Assembly: GCF_027579695.1 (NCBI RefSeq)
Contig: NC_083589.1
Coordinates: forward strand, 38,665,835 to 38,729,834
From: Neoarius graeffei
Taxonomy: Eukaryota > Chordata > Actinopteri > Siluriformes > Ariidae
DNA: 64,000 bases
Direction: 5' to 3'
Position 1 is the first letter of the stretch; each line of letters opens with the position of its first letter. The notes under the pieces were generated by a model. It searched no databases. It saw only the letters and a program-made list of their open reading frames with translations, and was not told the DNA's origin. Below, one piece after another: positions 12,013 to 24,936 of this stretch. The position numbers and the translations under genes are program-made.

Positions 12013-12377
12013 CTCATCTCATCTCATTATCTCTAGCCGCTTTATCCTGTTCTACAGGGTCGCAGGCAAGCTGGAGCCTATCCCAGCTGACTACGGGCAA
12101 AAGGCGGAGTACACCCTGGACAAGTCGCCAGGTCATCACAGGGCTGACACATAGACAAAGACAACCATTCACACTCACATACACACCTATGGTCAATTTA
12201 GAGTCACCAGTTAACCTAACCTGCATGTCTTTGGGGGGAAACCGGAGCACCCGGAGGAAACCCGGGCAGAGAACATGCAAACTCCGCACAGAAAGGCCCT
12301 CGCCGGCCACGGGGCTCGAACCCAGACCTTCTTGCTGTGAGGCGACAGCGCTAACCACTACACCACCGTGCCGCCCC
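12013..12377 (-). repeat. tRNA-headed SINE, - orientation
   Basis: Full-length copy with the 14 bp target duplication TTGTGTTGCTACAT on both sides (11999-12012, 12378-12391). Confidence 0.93.
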
Positions 12378-12480
12378 TTGTGTTGCTACATATGTAAAGT
12401 AAATCTCTTACCAATTGGAATGCATACCTTCAAGCAAGGCAGGGATTATGATCTATAACTGTTTCATTGATTGCTAAGTA

Positions 12481-14046
12481 CAACCCCAATTCGAAAAATG
12501 TTGGGGCGCTGTGTAAACTGTAAATAAAGACAGAATGCGATCATTTGCAAATCATGGAAACTCTATATTTAATTGAAAATAGTACAAAGATCAAATGTTG
12601 AAACTGAGAAATTTTATTGTTTTTTGAAAAATATATGCTCATTCTGAATTTGATGTTAGCAACACATTTCAAAAAAGTTGGGACAGGGGCATGTTTACCA
12701 CTGTGTTGCATCACCTCTACTTTTAACAACACTCTGTAAACATTTGGGAACTGAGGAGACCAATTACTGTAGTTCTGAAAGAGAAATGTTGTCCCATTCT
12801 TGCCTGATATATAATTTCAGTTGTTTAACAGTTCGGGGTCTCCTTTGTTGTATTTTGCGCTTCATAATGTGCCAAATGTTTTAAATGGGAGACAGGTCTG
12901 GACTGAAGACAGGCCAGTTTAGCACCTGGACTCTTTTACTATGGAGCCATGCAGTTTTAATATGTGCAGAAAGTAGTTTGGCATTGTCTTGCTGAAAGAA
13001 GGAAGACCTTCCCTGAAAAAGATTTTGTCTGGATGGCAGCATATTACTCTGAAACGTGCATATATCATTCAGCATTAATGATGCCTTCCCAGATGTACAA
13101 GCTACCCATGTCATTTCCACTAATGCACCCTCATATGATCACAGATGCTGGTTTTTGAACTGTGCACTGATAACAAGCCGGATGGTCCCTCTCCTCTTTA
13201 GCCTGGAGCATGTGGTGTCCATGATTTCTAAAAAGAATTTCTACTTTTGATTCATCAGACCTTTTTCAAAATCCAGACAATTATCCATTTCGCCTCAGTC
13301 CATCGTAAAAGAGCTTGGGTCCAAAGAAGGTGGCAGTGTTTCTGGATATTGTTTATATCTGGTTTAAATTTGCATTTGTGGATGCAGTAATTAACTGTTT
13401 TCACAGACTATTGTTTTCTGAAGTGTTCCTGAGCCCATACAGTGATTTCCACTACAGACACGTGTCTGCTTTTAATGCAGTGTCGCCTGAGGACCTGAAG
13501 ATCACAGGCATCCATTGTCTGTTTTTAGCCTGGTCTCATGCATACAGGGATTTCTCCAGATTCTCTGAGTCTTTTAATGATATTATGATGATGTGATCCA
13601 CAAATTCTTTGCAATTTTACATTAAGGAATGTTATTCTTAAATTCTTGCACTGTTTGCCCACACAGTCTTTCATAGAGCAGTGAACCCATCCCCATCTTT
13701 ACTCCTGAGAGACTCCACCTCTCTGGGATGCTCTTTTTATACCCAGTCATGTTACTGACCTGTTGCCAATTAACCAAATTAGTTTGGGGTTTTTTTTTTA
13801 GTATTACACAATTTTTTCAGTCTTTTGTTGCCCTTGTCCCAACTTTTCTGAAACGTGTTGCTGATATCAAATTCAAAATGGGCATATATTTTTCAAAAAA
13901 CTATAAAATTTCTCAGTTTCGACAATTGATATGTTATCCTTGTACTATTTTCAACGAAATATAGGGTTTCCGTGATTTGCAAATCTTCACATTCTGGTTT
14001 TATTTATGTTTGACACAGCATCCCAACTTCTTTGGAAGTGGGGTTG
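12481..14046 (-). mobile_element. Degenerate Tc1-like element related to the 75-2771 family
   Basis: Ends CAACCCCAATTC at 12481 and GAAGTGGGGTTG ending at 14046, flanked by TA (12479-12480, 14047-14048). Inner AAAAAAGTTGGGACAGG at ~12670 and its inverse near 13830 preserve the IR/DR layout. It carries minus-strand transposase remnants, for example MLPSRQNLFQGRSSFFQQDN then VLNWPVFSPDLSPI near 12890-13050, which still contain the second Asp and the SPDLSPI block, but the frame is broken many times. Confidence 0.85.
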
Positions 14047-14048
14047 TA

Positions 14049-15202
14049 TTGGAGCAACTTATTTATAGCTAATTATTGTTCCAAAAATTAGGACTATTCC
14101 TTGATGCTATTAAATTTGCATAAGGACAGACTAGCTTATATGTTATATCCAGAAGAGAGCATAAGCCCCCAAAATCAAGGGATTTCAACTGAGTATTGAG
14201 TAAATTTGGAGAGCACATGCACAAAATCAGCTGGGAAAACCCAGGGGTTTTGAAGAACAATGTACAGTCCAGACGTTAAAAATGTAGTTTATTAATACTA
14301 TTTACTTTAAATGTATTTTGGCTCACTAGGAAATTTTGGATCGCTAACCCAAGTGTACAAATATGATTCACCAGACACAAGGTCCTCAAACCATGTTAGC
14401 AGCACATATTATTCGTTAATTTAGTAGTTATTGCTGCTGTGTGAGAATTATAATAATTATGAAAAAAATCACAGAAGTAGCTACACTGAGTGCATCATAC
14501 TGAAAAATATGCACTGTCTCATTCATTTACTACATCAGTTACTGTAACTACAGTGGTTGAACTGGAATTCCTAGGCCAGTTGAGAATAGTAAAGAGTAAA
14601 AGGCCAGCCACTGGGCAGTGTGTTACTCAGTCTTACTTACTCACACTGAATATTATTAGGACTGTTAAGCTAATTTGATATTAAATAAAGGCAAACAGAG
14701 AGTGACTGTGATTCTTGACAATTTGTTTTCACATTGTGATAAGAATTTTACATGAATACTGAACCATTCTTTTGCTGTCAAGGCCAAGAACAGGGGGGTG
14801 GCTCTCTGCTAAAAAAAATCCAGATTAGTCTGACCAGCTACCAGTTTCCTAAACACAGGTTGAGCTTGTTGAACTGGTAGACTATTTTTAATGGCTGGTA
14901 GAAAGGAAACAGTGTCTGTGTTACTTTTGGTAATGGTACGGTACAACCTAGACATGCTATTTAAAGACAAGAATACAACTGTAAGTCAACGAGGAAATAT
15001 CAAGTATTTATTAATCAGTTTGATCAAGTAATGAGGAAGCTGGAAAATGATTTACCAGCTGGGAAACATGACCTACTAGTTTGACAAGCTTGGCCTGTGA
15101 TTTGGCTTTTATCTAGTCAGGCCAAACTGGGTTTTTCAGGAGGAATGCAAGGATTACATGAAGAATGTCTTTTTCTGTACCTACTTTTGTGAAAATAACA
15201 CG
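14049..15202. other. No recognisable gene or repeat
   Basis: About 1.15 kb of AT-rich sequence with only short chance ORFs. No splice-bounded exon, RNA gene or family repeat was seen. Confidence 0.4.
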
Positions 15203-15213
15203 ACATGAAAACT

Positions 15214-15572
15214 CATCTCATCTCATTATCTCTAGCCGCTTTATCCTTCTACAGGGTCGCAGGCAAGCTGGAGCCTATCCCAGCTGACTACAGGCGAAAG
15301 GCGGGGTACACCCTGGACAAGTCGCCAGGTCATCACAGGGCTGACACATAGACACAGACAACCATTCACACCTACGGTCAATTTAGAGTCACCAGTTAAC
15401 ATGCATGTCTTTGGACTGTGGGGGAAACCGGAGCACCCGGAGGAAACCCACGCGGACACGGGGAGAACATGCAAACTCCACACAGAAAGGCCCTCGCCGG
15501 CCCCGGGGCTCGAACCCAGGACCTTCTTGCTGTGAGGCGACAGCGCTAACCAGTACACCACCGTGCCGCCTA
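15214..15572 (-). repeat. tRNA-headed SINE, - orientation
   Basis: Flanked by ACATGAAAACT (15203-15213, 15573-15583). Body carries a small internal deletion around 15360-15400 relative to other copies. Confidence 0.92.
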
Positions 15573-15800
15573 ACATGAAAACTGTAAAAAAAAAAAAAAA
15601 AAGCCTGCTTGTTGGCTCACAAGCATGCTCTTTAAAATAATGGCATGGGGCTGACAAAGTATGGTTTCTATCGAAGTCAACAAAACAGTCAACAAAACAA
15701 CATTAAATATCCGTCTTCATTAAGCATTTCATATTGTAGCATATACAGTCAAAGTCAAAATCAAAGCTTTTTATTTTCATGTTGACAGAAGGTACAATTA

Positions 15801-17410
15801 CAGTGGTGCTTGAAAGTTTGTGAACCCTTTAGAATTTTCTATATTTCTGCATAAATATGACCTAAAACATCATCAGATTTTCGCACAAGTCCTAAAAGTA
15901 GATAAAGAGAACCCAGTTAAACAAATGAGACAAAAATATTATACTTGGTCATTTATTTATTGAGGAAAATGATCCAATATTACATATCTGTAAGTGGCAA
16001 AAGTATGTGAACCTCTAGGATTAGCAGTTAATTTGAAGGTGAAATTAGAGTCAGGTGTTTTCAATCAATGGGATGACAATCAGGTGTGAGTGGGCACCCT
16101 GTTTTATTTAAAGAACAGGGATCTATCAAAGTCTGATCATCACAGCACATGTTTGTGGAAGTGTATCATAGCATGAACAAAGGAGATTTCTGAGGACCTC
16201 AGAAAAAGCGTTGTTGATGCTCATCAGGCTGGAAAAGGTTACAAAACCATCTCTAAAGAGTTTGGACTCCACCAATCCACAGTCAGACAGATTGTGTACA
16301 AATGGAGGAAATTCAAGACCATTGTTACTCTCCCCAGGAGTGGTCAACCAACAAAGATCACTCCAAGAGCAAGGCGTGTAATAGTCAGCAAGGTCACAAA
16401 GGACCGCGGGGTAACTTCTAAACAACTGAAGGCCTCTCTCCACTGGCTAATGTTAATGTTCATGAGTCCACCATCAGGAGAACACTGAACAATAATGATG
16501 TGCATGGCAGGGTTGCAAGGAGAAAGTCACTGCTCTCCAAAAACAACATTTCTGCTCGTCTGCAGTTTGCTAAAGATCACGTGGACAAGCCAGAAGGCTA
16601 TTAGAAAAATGTTTTGTGGACGGATGAGACCAAAATAGAACTTTCTGGTTTAAATGAGAAGTGTTATGTGTGGAGAAAGGAAAACACTGCATTCCAGCAT
16701 AAGAACCTTATCCCATCTGTGAAACATGGTGGTGGTAGTATCATGGTTTGGGCCTGTTTTGCTGCATCTGAGCCAGGACAGCTTGCCATCATTGATGGAA
16801 CAATGAATTCTAAATTATACCAGTGAATTCTAAAGGAAAATGTCAGGACATCTGTCCATGAACTGAATCTCAAGAGAAGGTGGGTCATGCAGCAAGACAA
16901 CGACCCTAAGCACACAAGTCGTTCTACCAAATAATGGTTAAAGAAGAATAAAGTTAATGTTTTGGAATGGCCAAGTCAAAGTCCTGACCTTAATCCAATC
17001 GAAATGTTGTGGAAGGACCTGAAGCGAGCAGTTCATGTGAGGAAACCCACCAACATCCCAGAGTTGAAGCTGTTCTGTACGGAGGAATGGGCTAAAATTC
17101 CTCCAAGCCGGTGTGCAGGGCTGATCAACAGTTACCAGAAACGTTTAGTTGCAGTTATTGCTGCACAAGGGGGTCACACCAGATACTGAAAGCCAAGGTT
17201 CACATACTTTTGCCACTCACAGATATGTAATATTGGATCATTTTCCTCAATAAATAAATGACCAAATATAATATTTTGTCTCATTTGTTTAACTGAGTTC
17301 TCTTTATCTACTTTTAGGACTTGTGTGAAAATCTGATGTTTTAGGTCATACAGTATTTATGCAGAAAAATAGAAAATTCTAAAGGGTTCACAAACTTTCA
17401 AGCACCACTG
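15801..17410 (+). mobile_element. Tc1 family 2, copy 2 (1610 bp)
   Basis: TIR CAGTGGTGCTTGAAAGTTTG at 15801 and its inverse ending at 17410, flanked by TA (15799-15800, 17411-17412). Same length as copy 1, 5.5 kb away in the same orientation. Confidence 0.93.
16168..17189 (+). pseudogene. Tc1 family 2 transposase, dead copy
   Basis: The start codon is changed to ATA (16168). A one-base deletion near 16438 shifts the frame, TGG to TAG occurs near 16600, and the CGA to TGA and GAA to TAA changes seen in copy 1 are also present (near 16824 and 16933). DDE blocks WTDETKIE and SPDLNPIEMLW remain readable in pieces. Confidence 0.88.
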
Positions 17411-17598
17411 TATATTCTTACTTGTGTGCTGTTCCTCAAGACACATAACAATGCAGACATATTCACACCCCATACACAATGCAACACTCATACAACATTC
17501 CATCACAGCATTACACTGTTCAATAGAACAAACAAAGAGGACATACTGTTGTTGTCTGCAAACACTGCTCACCACTGGTGGAGTTTATAATTATTAAG

Positions 17599-19992
17599 TG
17601 CCGGCCATTCTATCTGCCAAGGGAATTTACAGCCATATTGCTGGTAGTAATATACATCCCTCCCGGCTCCAATAACAGCAGGAGTGAAGCACTGAATTAA
17701 CTCTATCAGCACATCAGTGAGCAGCAGAAAGCCCACCCAGATGCTTTTCTCATCCTGGCTGGGGATTTCAACCATGCAAACCCCAAGAGTGTGTTTCCAA
17801 AACTCTATGGACATATCAACTTTCCCACACGTGGAAACAATACTCTGGACAATGTTTACTCCATGCATAAAGGCACCTACAAAGCCCTCCCCCTCCCCCA
17901 CCTTGGGGCCTCAGATCACTCCACCATTATGCTAATGCCAGCATACAGGCCGCTGGTTAAAGTCACCAAACCAGCTACAAAGCAAATATGTGTGTGGCCA
18001 GAGGCGTCCTCAGAGGCACTCCAGGACTGTTTTTCCACCACTGACTGGAGCATGTTCAGACAGGCGGCCACCTACAACAACTCCACAGATTTCCAAGAGT
18101 ACATGGAGACTGTCACTGCCTACATGAGGAAGTGCATGGACGATGTTACGGTCACCAGAACCATCTCCATTCGGGCCAATCAGAAACCATGGCTGACAGG
18201 GGAAGTCCACAGGCTCCTAGGACTTGGAACGCTGCCTTCAGAGCTGGGGACGAGGTGGGCCTGAGGACAGCTAGGGCCAACCTGTCACGAGGCATCAGGG
18301 TGGCCAAGAGGCAGTATTCCAGGAACATTGCTGACTATTTCAACGACAGCAGAGACACCAGGAACCTGTGGCAGGAGATTCAGACCATCACAGACTATAA
18401 GCCCTCGCTGCAGACCTGTGACAACTCCACGTCTCTGCTGAATCAGTTGAACAACTTCTTTGCTCGCTTTGAGGCAGACAACAGCACCACGGCACAGAAG
18501 ACCCCACCACCTCCCGGCGACCAGGTGTTGATGCTGTCCCCAGACAGCGTGAGGAGAGCTCTCAGGATGACAAATGCATGGAAAGCCCCGGGTCCTGATA
18601 ACATTTCTGGTCGTGTCCTGAGAGACTGTGCCGAGGAGCTCACAGATGTCTTTACAGTCATCTTCAACATCTTGTTGAGCCAGGCTGTTGTCCCCACGTG
18701 CCTCAAAGCCACCACCATCATCCCGGTCCCGAAGAAGCCGTCTCCCTCCTGCTTCAATGACTACCGCCTTGTCGCACTCACTCCCATCCTTATGAAGTAC
18801 TTCGAGCGGCTAGTCATGCGGCATATCAAGTCTGCCCTCCCCCCCTCCCTGGACCCTTTCCAGTTTGCATATCAGTCCAACCGTTCAACCGATGACGCCA
18901 TCTCCACTGCCCTCCACTCAGCCCTCACCCACCTGGAGACAAAAGACTCGTATGTCAGAATGCTGTTCATAGACTTTAGCTCAGCATTCAACACAATCAT
19001 TCCTCAGCAGCTCATTCATAAACTGGACCAGCTGGGATTCAACACCTCCCTGTGCAACTGGCTGCTGGACTTCCTGACGGGGAGACCACAGGCTGTACGG
19101 GTCGGCAGCAACTCCTCCAGCACCATCACATTGAACACGGAGGCCCCCCCAAGGATGTGTGCTGAGCCCCCTCCTCTTCACTCTGCTGACCCATGACTGC
19201 ACACCAACATCCAGCTCTAATCTCTTCATTAAGTTTGCGGATGACACGACTGTGGTGGGTCTCATCAACAGTGGCGATGAGACAATCTACAGGAGTGAGG
19301 TAAGCCGCTTGGCCATGTGGTGCAAGGACAACAGTCTCCACCTGAACGTGGAGAAGGCGAAGGAGATTGTTGTGGACTTCAGGAGAGCGCACACCCAGCA
19401 TGCTCCACTATCTATCGACGGTGCTGCAGTGGAGAGGGTGAGCAGCACCAAGTTTCTGGGTGTGCACATCTCTGAAGACCTGTCCTGGAGCAACAACACC
19501 GCATCACTGGCCAAAAAAGGCCAACAGTGTCTGTACTTCCTCCTCAAACTGAGGAGAGCAAGAGTCCCGGCTCCCATCATGCACACATTCTACAGAGGCA
19601 CCATTGAGAACATCCTGACCAGTTGCATCACCGTGTGGTACGGCGCCTGCACCGTGTCCTGCTGCAAGACTCTGCAGCGCATCATGAGAGCAGCTGAGAG
19701 AATCATTGGTGTCTCTCTCCCTTCTCTAATGGATATCTATAACTCCCGCCTCACCCGCAAAGCCATCAGGATTGCAGGTGACCCCACCCACCCATCTCAC
19801 AGCTTCTTCAGCCTGCTGCTGTCGGGGAGGAGACTGCGGAGTGTCCGGGCCAAAACCAGCAGGCTCAAGGACAGTTTCTTTTACCAGGCGGTCAGGAGGC
19901 TCAACTCCCTCCCTGTTCTGCCCCTCCTCCCCCCTCTGCCCCCTGCCATAGATTCTGCTCACACACACCCCTGCCCCCCCTTCAGCATCTGA
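17599..19992 (+). pseudogene. LINE ORF2: endonuclease-reverse transcriptase, broken
   Basis: Endonuclease part (17599-18220): YIPPG, the catalytic-core block LILAGDFNHAN and the C-terminal GASDHSTI. A TAA at 17698-17700 interrupts it, and the frame shifts near 18222. Reverse transcriptase (about 18225-19600): [47 protein letters not shown] and the catalytic FADDTTV near 19235. A one-base insertion around 19145-19155 shifts the frame again, just before the CVLSPLLFT block. The C-terminal part with FLGVHI..DLSW and HPSHSFF..LPSGRR-like blocks runs to 19992. Three lesions make it non-functional. Confidence 0.87.
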
Positions 19993-20012
19993 CATGTCAC
20001 CCTCACAGTTCT

Positions 20013-20014
<2 letters not shown>

Positions 20015-20067
<53 letters not shown>
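20015..20067. repeat. (TG)n microsatellite
   Basis: About 26 uninterrupted TG units in the LINE 3' UTR. Confidence 0.95.
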
Positions 20068-20069
<2 letters not shown>

Positions 20070-20319
20070 AGTCTATGTCTAGTTCTTATCTAGAGTGTTT
20101 ATACTGTTTATATTGTTTATTTCAATTATTCTATTTTTATTTATTGCATTGCCTGTTTGCACCGTGGGTCAGAGAGGACTGAAATTTCATCTGTGCTGTA
20201 TGTCGAGCATGTATAGCATATTTGACAATAAAGTTGACTTGACTGTACATTCTAAACTGCAAAGTTAGTTATGGCCAGGTTCTTGCCCAAAATGATAATC
20301 ACTTCATCAGTTTTTCCTC

Positions 20320-20480
20320 TGACTAATCAGACACAAGGTACACCACCACCCATGCCAAAGCAGTTGGGGGTTAGGTACCTTGCTCAAGGGCACTTGAGCC
20401 AGTTCTGCTGGTTCAGGGAATCAAACCAGCGACCTTTTATTTCCAAAAATGTTTCTCTAACCATTTGGCCATGGCATCTC
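20320..20480 (-). repeat. Fragment of the alternative-tail SINE
   Basis: The block with 'ACCTTGCTCAAGGGCACTT' matches the tail body of the SINEs at 53.8 and 50.8 kb and is followed by a degenerate tRNA-like head. No target duplication found. Confidence 0.45.
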
Positions 20481-20539
20481 CTACTACAAAGTAGGGTAGT
20501 ATGTAATGTAGAATGTGGCAAATGCTATTTGCAATATTA

Positions 20540-23500
20540 TGAAATTGGTATGTGTACTTTTAGGGCGGCATCTGCAATGTTTAAAGGGCAGTGTTAAATG
20601 AGTATGTGCAATGTGCAGCGTTCAGAAAATGGCATACACAATGTTGCATGTTAAGAAAGTGTCATGAACTATGTACAATATTGAGGAAGTGGCATCTGCA
20701 ATATGCAATGTGAATGTGACATGAAATGTACTGTACAATTGCAGAGTGGCATTTGCAAAAGGGGCATGTACAATGCTAGAGTGGCATGTGCAATGTGCAA
20801 TGTCAAGAAGGTTGTGTGTGTTAATGTGGCATCTGCAAAAGTGGCATGTGCAATGCTGGAGTGGCATGTACAATGCTAGAGTGGCATGTGCAATGTGCAA
20901 TGTCAAGAAGGTTGTGTGTGTTAATGTGGCATCTGCAAAAGTGGCATGTGCAATGCTGGAGTGGCATGTACAATGCTAGAGTGGAATGTGCAATGTGCAA
21001 TGTCAAGAAAGTCGTGTGTGTTAAAGTGGCATCTGCAAAAGTGGCATGTACAATGCTAGAGTGGCATGTGCATAGTGCAATGTCAAGGAGGTCGTGTGTG
21101 TTAAAGTGGCATCTGCAAAAGTGGCATGTACAATGCTAGAGTGGCATGTGCAATGTGCAATGTCAAGGAGGTCATGTGTGTTAAAGTGGCATCTGCAAAA
21201 GTGGCATGTACAATGCTAGAGTGGCATGTGCATAGTGCAATGTCAAGGAGGTCGTGTGTGTTAAAGTGGCATCTGCAAAAGTGGCATGTACAATGCTAGA
21301 GTGGCATGTGCATAGTGCAATGTCAAGGAGGTCGTGTGTGTTAAAGTGGCATCTGCAAAAGTGGCATGTACAATGCTAGAGTGGCATGTGCAATGTGCAA
21401 TGTCAAGAAGGTTGTGTGTGTTAAAGTGGCATCTGCAAAAGTGGCATGTGCAATGCAAGAGTGGCATGTGCAATGTGCGATATTAAGAAAGCATTTGTAT
21501 TTTTGAGTGGCATCTTCAAAAGTGGCATGTACAATGCTGGAATGGCATGTGCAATGTGCAATATTAAGAAAGCATGTGTATTTTTGAGTGGCATCTTCAA
21601 AAGTGGCATGCACAATGCTGGAATGGCATGTGCAATGTCAAGAAGGTCGTGTGTGTTAAAGTGGCATCTGCAAAAGTGGCATGTGCAATGTGCAATGTTA
21701 AGAAAGTCACATGTCTGTTAGAGTGGCATCTGCAGAAGGGGCATGTACAATGCTAGAGTGGCATCTGCAAAAGTGGCATGTACAATGCTAGAGTGACATG
21801 TGCAGTGTGGAATGTTAAGAAAGTCACGTGTCTGTTAGAGTGGCATTTGAAAAAGTAGCACATGCAATGCTAGAGTGACATTTGCAGTGTGCAATATTAA
21901 GAAAGCATGTGTCTGTTAGAGTGGCATCTGAAGAAGGGGCATGTACAATGCTAGAGTGGCATGTGCAATGTCAAGAAGGTTGTCTGTGTTAAAGTGGCAT
22001 CTGCAAAAGTGGCGTGTACAATGCTAGAGTGGCATGTGCAATGTCAAGAAGGTCATGTGTGTTAATGTGGCATCTGCAAAAATGGCATGTGCAATGCTGG
22101 AGTGGCATGTGCAATGTGCAATATTAAGAAAGCATGTGTAATTTTGAGTGGCATCTGCAAAAGTGGCATGTACAATGCTAGAGCGGCATGTGCAATGTCA
22201 AGAAGGTCGTCTGTGTTAAAGTGTCATCTGCAAAAGTGGCATGTGCAATGTCAAGAAAGTTGTGTGTGTTAAAGTGGCATCTGCAAAAGTGGCATGTACA
22301 ATGCTAGAGTGGCATGTGCAATGTGCAATGTCAAGGAGGTCGTTTGTGTTAAAGTGGCATGTGCAAAAGTGGCATGTGCAATGTGCAATATTAAGAAAGC
22401 ACGTGTATTTTCGAGTGGCATCTGCAAAAGTGGCATGTGCAATGCTGGAATGGCATGTGCAATGTCAAGAAGGTCATGTGTGTTAATGTGGCATCTGCAA
22501 AAATGGCATGTGCAATGCTGGAGTGGCATGTGCAATGTGCAATATTAAGAAAGCATGTGTAATTTTGAGTGGCATCTGCAAAAGTGGCATGTACAATGCT
22601 AGAGTGGCATGTGCAATGTGCAATGTCAAGGAGGTCGTTTGTGTTAAAGTGGCATGTGCAAAAGTGGCATGTGCAATATTAAGAAAGCACGTGTATTTTC
22701 GAGTGGCATCTGCAAAAGTGGCATGTGCAATGCTGGAATGGCATGTGCAATGTCAAGAAAGTCGTGTGTGTTAAAGTGGCATCTGCAAAAGTGGCATGTA
22801 CAATGCTCGAGCGGCATATGCAATGTGCAATATTAAGAAAGCACGTGTATTTTCGAGTGGCATCTGCAAAAGTGGCATGTGCAATGCTGGAATGGCATGT
22901 GCAATGTCAAGAAAGTCGTGTGTGTTAAAGTGGCATCTGCAAAAGTGGCATGTACAATGCTTGAGTGGCATGTGCATAGTGCAATGTCAAGGAGTTCGTG
23001 TGTGTTAAAGTGGCATCTGCAAAAGTGGCATGTACAATGCTAGAGTGGCATGTGCAATGTGCAATGTCAAGGAGGTCGTGTGTGTTAAAGTGGCATCTGC
23101 AAAAGTGGCATGTACAATGCTAGAGTGGCATGTGCAATGTGTAATATTAAGAAAGCACGTGTATTTTCGAGTGGCACCTGCAACAGTGGCATGTACAATG
23201 CTAGAGTGGAATGTGCAATGTACAATGTCAAGGAGGTCGTGTGTGTTAAAGTGGCATCTGCAAAAGTGGCATGTACAATGCTAGAGTGGCATGTGCAATG
23301 TGCAATGTCAAGGAGGTCGTTTGTGTTAAAGTGGCATGTGCAAAAGTGGCATGTGCAATATTAAGAAAGCACGTGTATTTTCGAGTGGCATCTGCAAAAG
23401 TGCCATGTGCAATGCTGGAATGGCATGTGCAATGTCAAGAAAGTCGTGTGTGTTAAAGTGGCATCTGCAAAAGTGGCATGTACAATGCTCGAGCGGCATA

Positions 23501-24605
23501 TGCAATGTGCAATATTAAGAAAGCACGTGTATTTTCGAGTGGCATCTGCAAAAGTGGCATGTGCAATGCTGGAATGGCATGTGCAATGTCAAGAAAGTCG
23601 TGTGTGTTAAAGTGGCATCTGCAAAAGTGGCATGTACAATGCTTGAGTGGCATGTGCATAGTGCAATATCAAGGAGTTCGTGTGTGTTAAAGTGGCATCT
23701 GCAAAAGTGGCATGTACAATGCTAGAGTGGCATGTGCAATGTGCAATGTCAAGGAGGTCGTGTGTGTTAAAGTGGCATCTGCAAAAGTGGCATGTACAAT
23801 GCTAGAGTGGCATGTGCAATGTGTAATATTAAGAAAGCACGTGTATTTTCGAGTGACACCTGCAACAGTGGCATGTACAATGCTAGAGTGGAATGTGCAA
23901 TGTACAATGTCAAGGAGGTCGTGTGTGTTAAAGTGGCATCTGCAAAAGTGGCATGTACAATGCTAGAGTGGCATGCACAATGTGTAATATTAAGAAAGCA
24001 CGTGTATTTTCAAGTGGCACCTGCAACAGTGGCATGTACAATGCTAGAGTGGAATGTGCAATGTGCAATGTCAAGGAGGTCGTGTGTGTTAAAGTGGCAT
24101 CTGCAAAAGTGGCATGTACAATGCTAGAGTGGCATGTGCAATATTAAGAAAGCACATGTATTTTCGAGTGGCATCTGCAACAGTGGCATGTACAATGCTA
24201 GAGTGGCATGTGCAATGTGTAATATTAAGAAAGCACGTGTATTTTCGAGTGGCATCTGCAACAGTGGCATGTACAATGCTAGAGTGGAATGTGCAATGTC
24301 AAGGAGGTCGTGTGTGTTAAAGTGGCATCTGCAAAAGTGGCATGTACAATGCTAGAGTGGCATGTGCAATGTGTAATATTAAGAAAGCACGTGTATTTTC
24401 GAGTGGCATCTGCAACAGTGGCATGTACAATGCTGGAATGGCATGTACAATGTGCAATGTCCAGAAAGCCGCATGTCTGTTAGAGTGGCATTTGCAAAAA
24501 TAACATGTGCAATGCCGGAATGGCACGTGCAATGTCAAGAAGGTCGTGTGTGTTAAAGTGGCATCTGCAAAAGCGGCATGTGCAATGCGCAATGTTAAGA
24601 AAGTG
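20540..24605. repeat. ~80 bp minisatellite array with higher-order structure
   Basis: Roughly 50 tandem units of about 80 bp built from the sub-motif GTGGCATSTGCAAAA plus ATGCTAGAGTGGCATGTG and either TGTCAAGGAGGTCGTGTG or TATTAAGAAAGCACGTG. Units are degenerate at the left edge (20540-20750) and right edge (24480-24605) and most alike in the middle. Two larger duplications are visible: a 421 bp period (22087 against 22508) and a 682 bp period (about 22570-23290 against 23252-23972). The array ends about 330 bp before the ppm1h ATG. Reading frames across it are by-products of the repeat. Confidence 0.93.
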
Positions 24606-24649
24606 GCGTCTACGCTGTGAAATGTTCTCATCTTCTTCAATATTAATAA

Positions 24650-24936
24650 ACTGACATGTGCATTGACCAATCAGAGCGCGCTAGATTATTCCTTGGGCGT
24701 GGTTTTGGACTCGAGCTGATGCGCAATGGCTGGTGAGCCCTTGTCCAGCTCGCTCTCAGTCACGTGACAGGTAATCCAGAGCGGCAGTTCCGTGTTTACT
24801 GCGACAGACAGAGTGACAGGCTGGATGGATCCGTGAAGTGGCGTGTGCGTTTATGGTTTTGCTGGATCGTTTCCTGTGTGATCGCTCTGGGGCGGCCCTC
24901 GGGGAGAAGCGGAGTGGCGCGGGGAGCTCCAGCACC
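24650..24936 (+). promoter_or_regulatory. ppm1h: ppm1h proximal promoter and 5' leader
   Basis: GC- and CpG-richer stretch between the minisatellite and the start codon. A textbook NF-Y site (GACCAATCAG, CCAAT at 24667-24671) is followed by a GC-box/KLF-like GGGCGTGG (24695-24702) and a palindromic E-box TCACGTGA (24760-24767) of the USF/MITF/TFEB type. No TATA box is evident, so a TATA-less start region is inferred. An in-frame upstream ATG at 24853 lacks a purine at -3 and would add 28 residues before the conserved Met at 24937. Transcription start sites cannot be placed from sequence. Confidence 0.6.

Larger units (their letters stand above)
17560..20245 (+). mobile_element. 5'-truncated non-LTR retrotransposon (CR1/L2 group)
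   Basis: One strand carries, in order, the C-terminal half of an APE-type endonuclease, a reverse transcriptase and a C-terminal region, followed by a 3' UTR with a TG microsatellite and a tail ending TTTGACAATAAAGTTGACTT. ORF1 and the endonuclease N-terminus are missing, as expected from incomplete reverse transcription. The type most resembles fish L2/Rex1-like LINEs; the exact clade needs a phylogeny. Confidence 0.87.

Noticed and set aside
20540-24605. Array of short repeats as a CRISPR locus
   Set aside because: No constant repeat separated by unique spacers; adjacent units are all similar, and the genome is a vertebrate.
20622-24670. Dozens of overlapping Cys/His-rich ORFs in the 20.5-24.6 kb region
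   Set aside because: They are frames of the ~80 bp tandem repeat (unit not a multiple of three), present on both strands; no start context, splice sites or domain.
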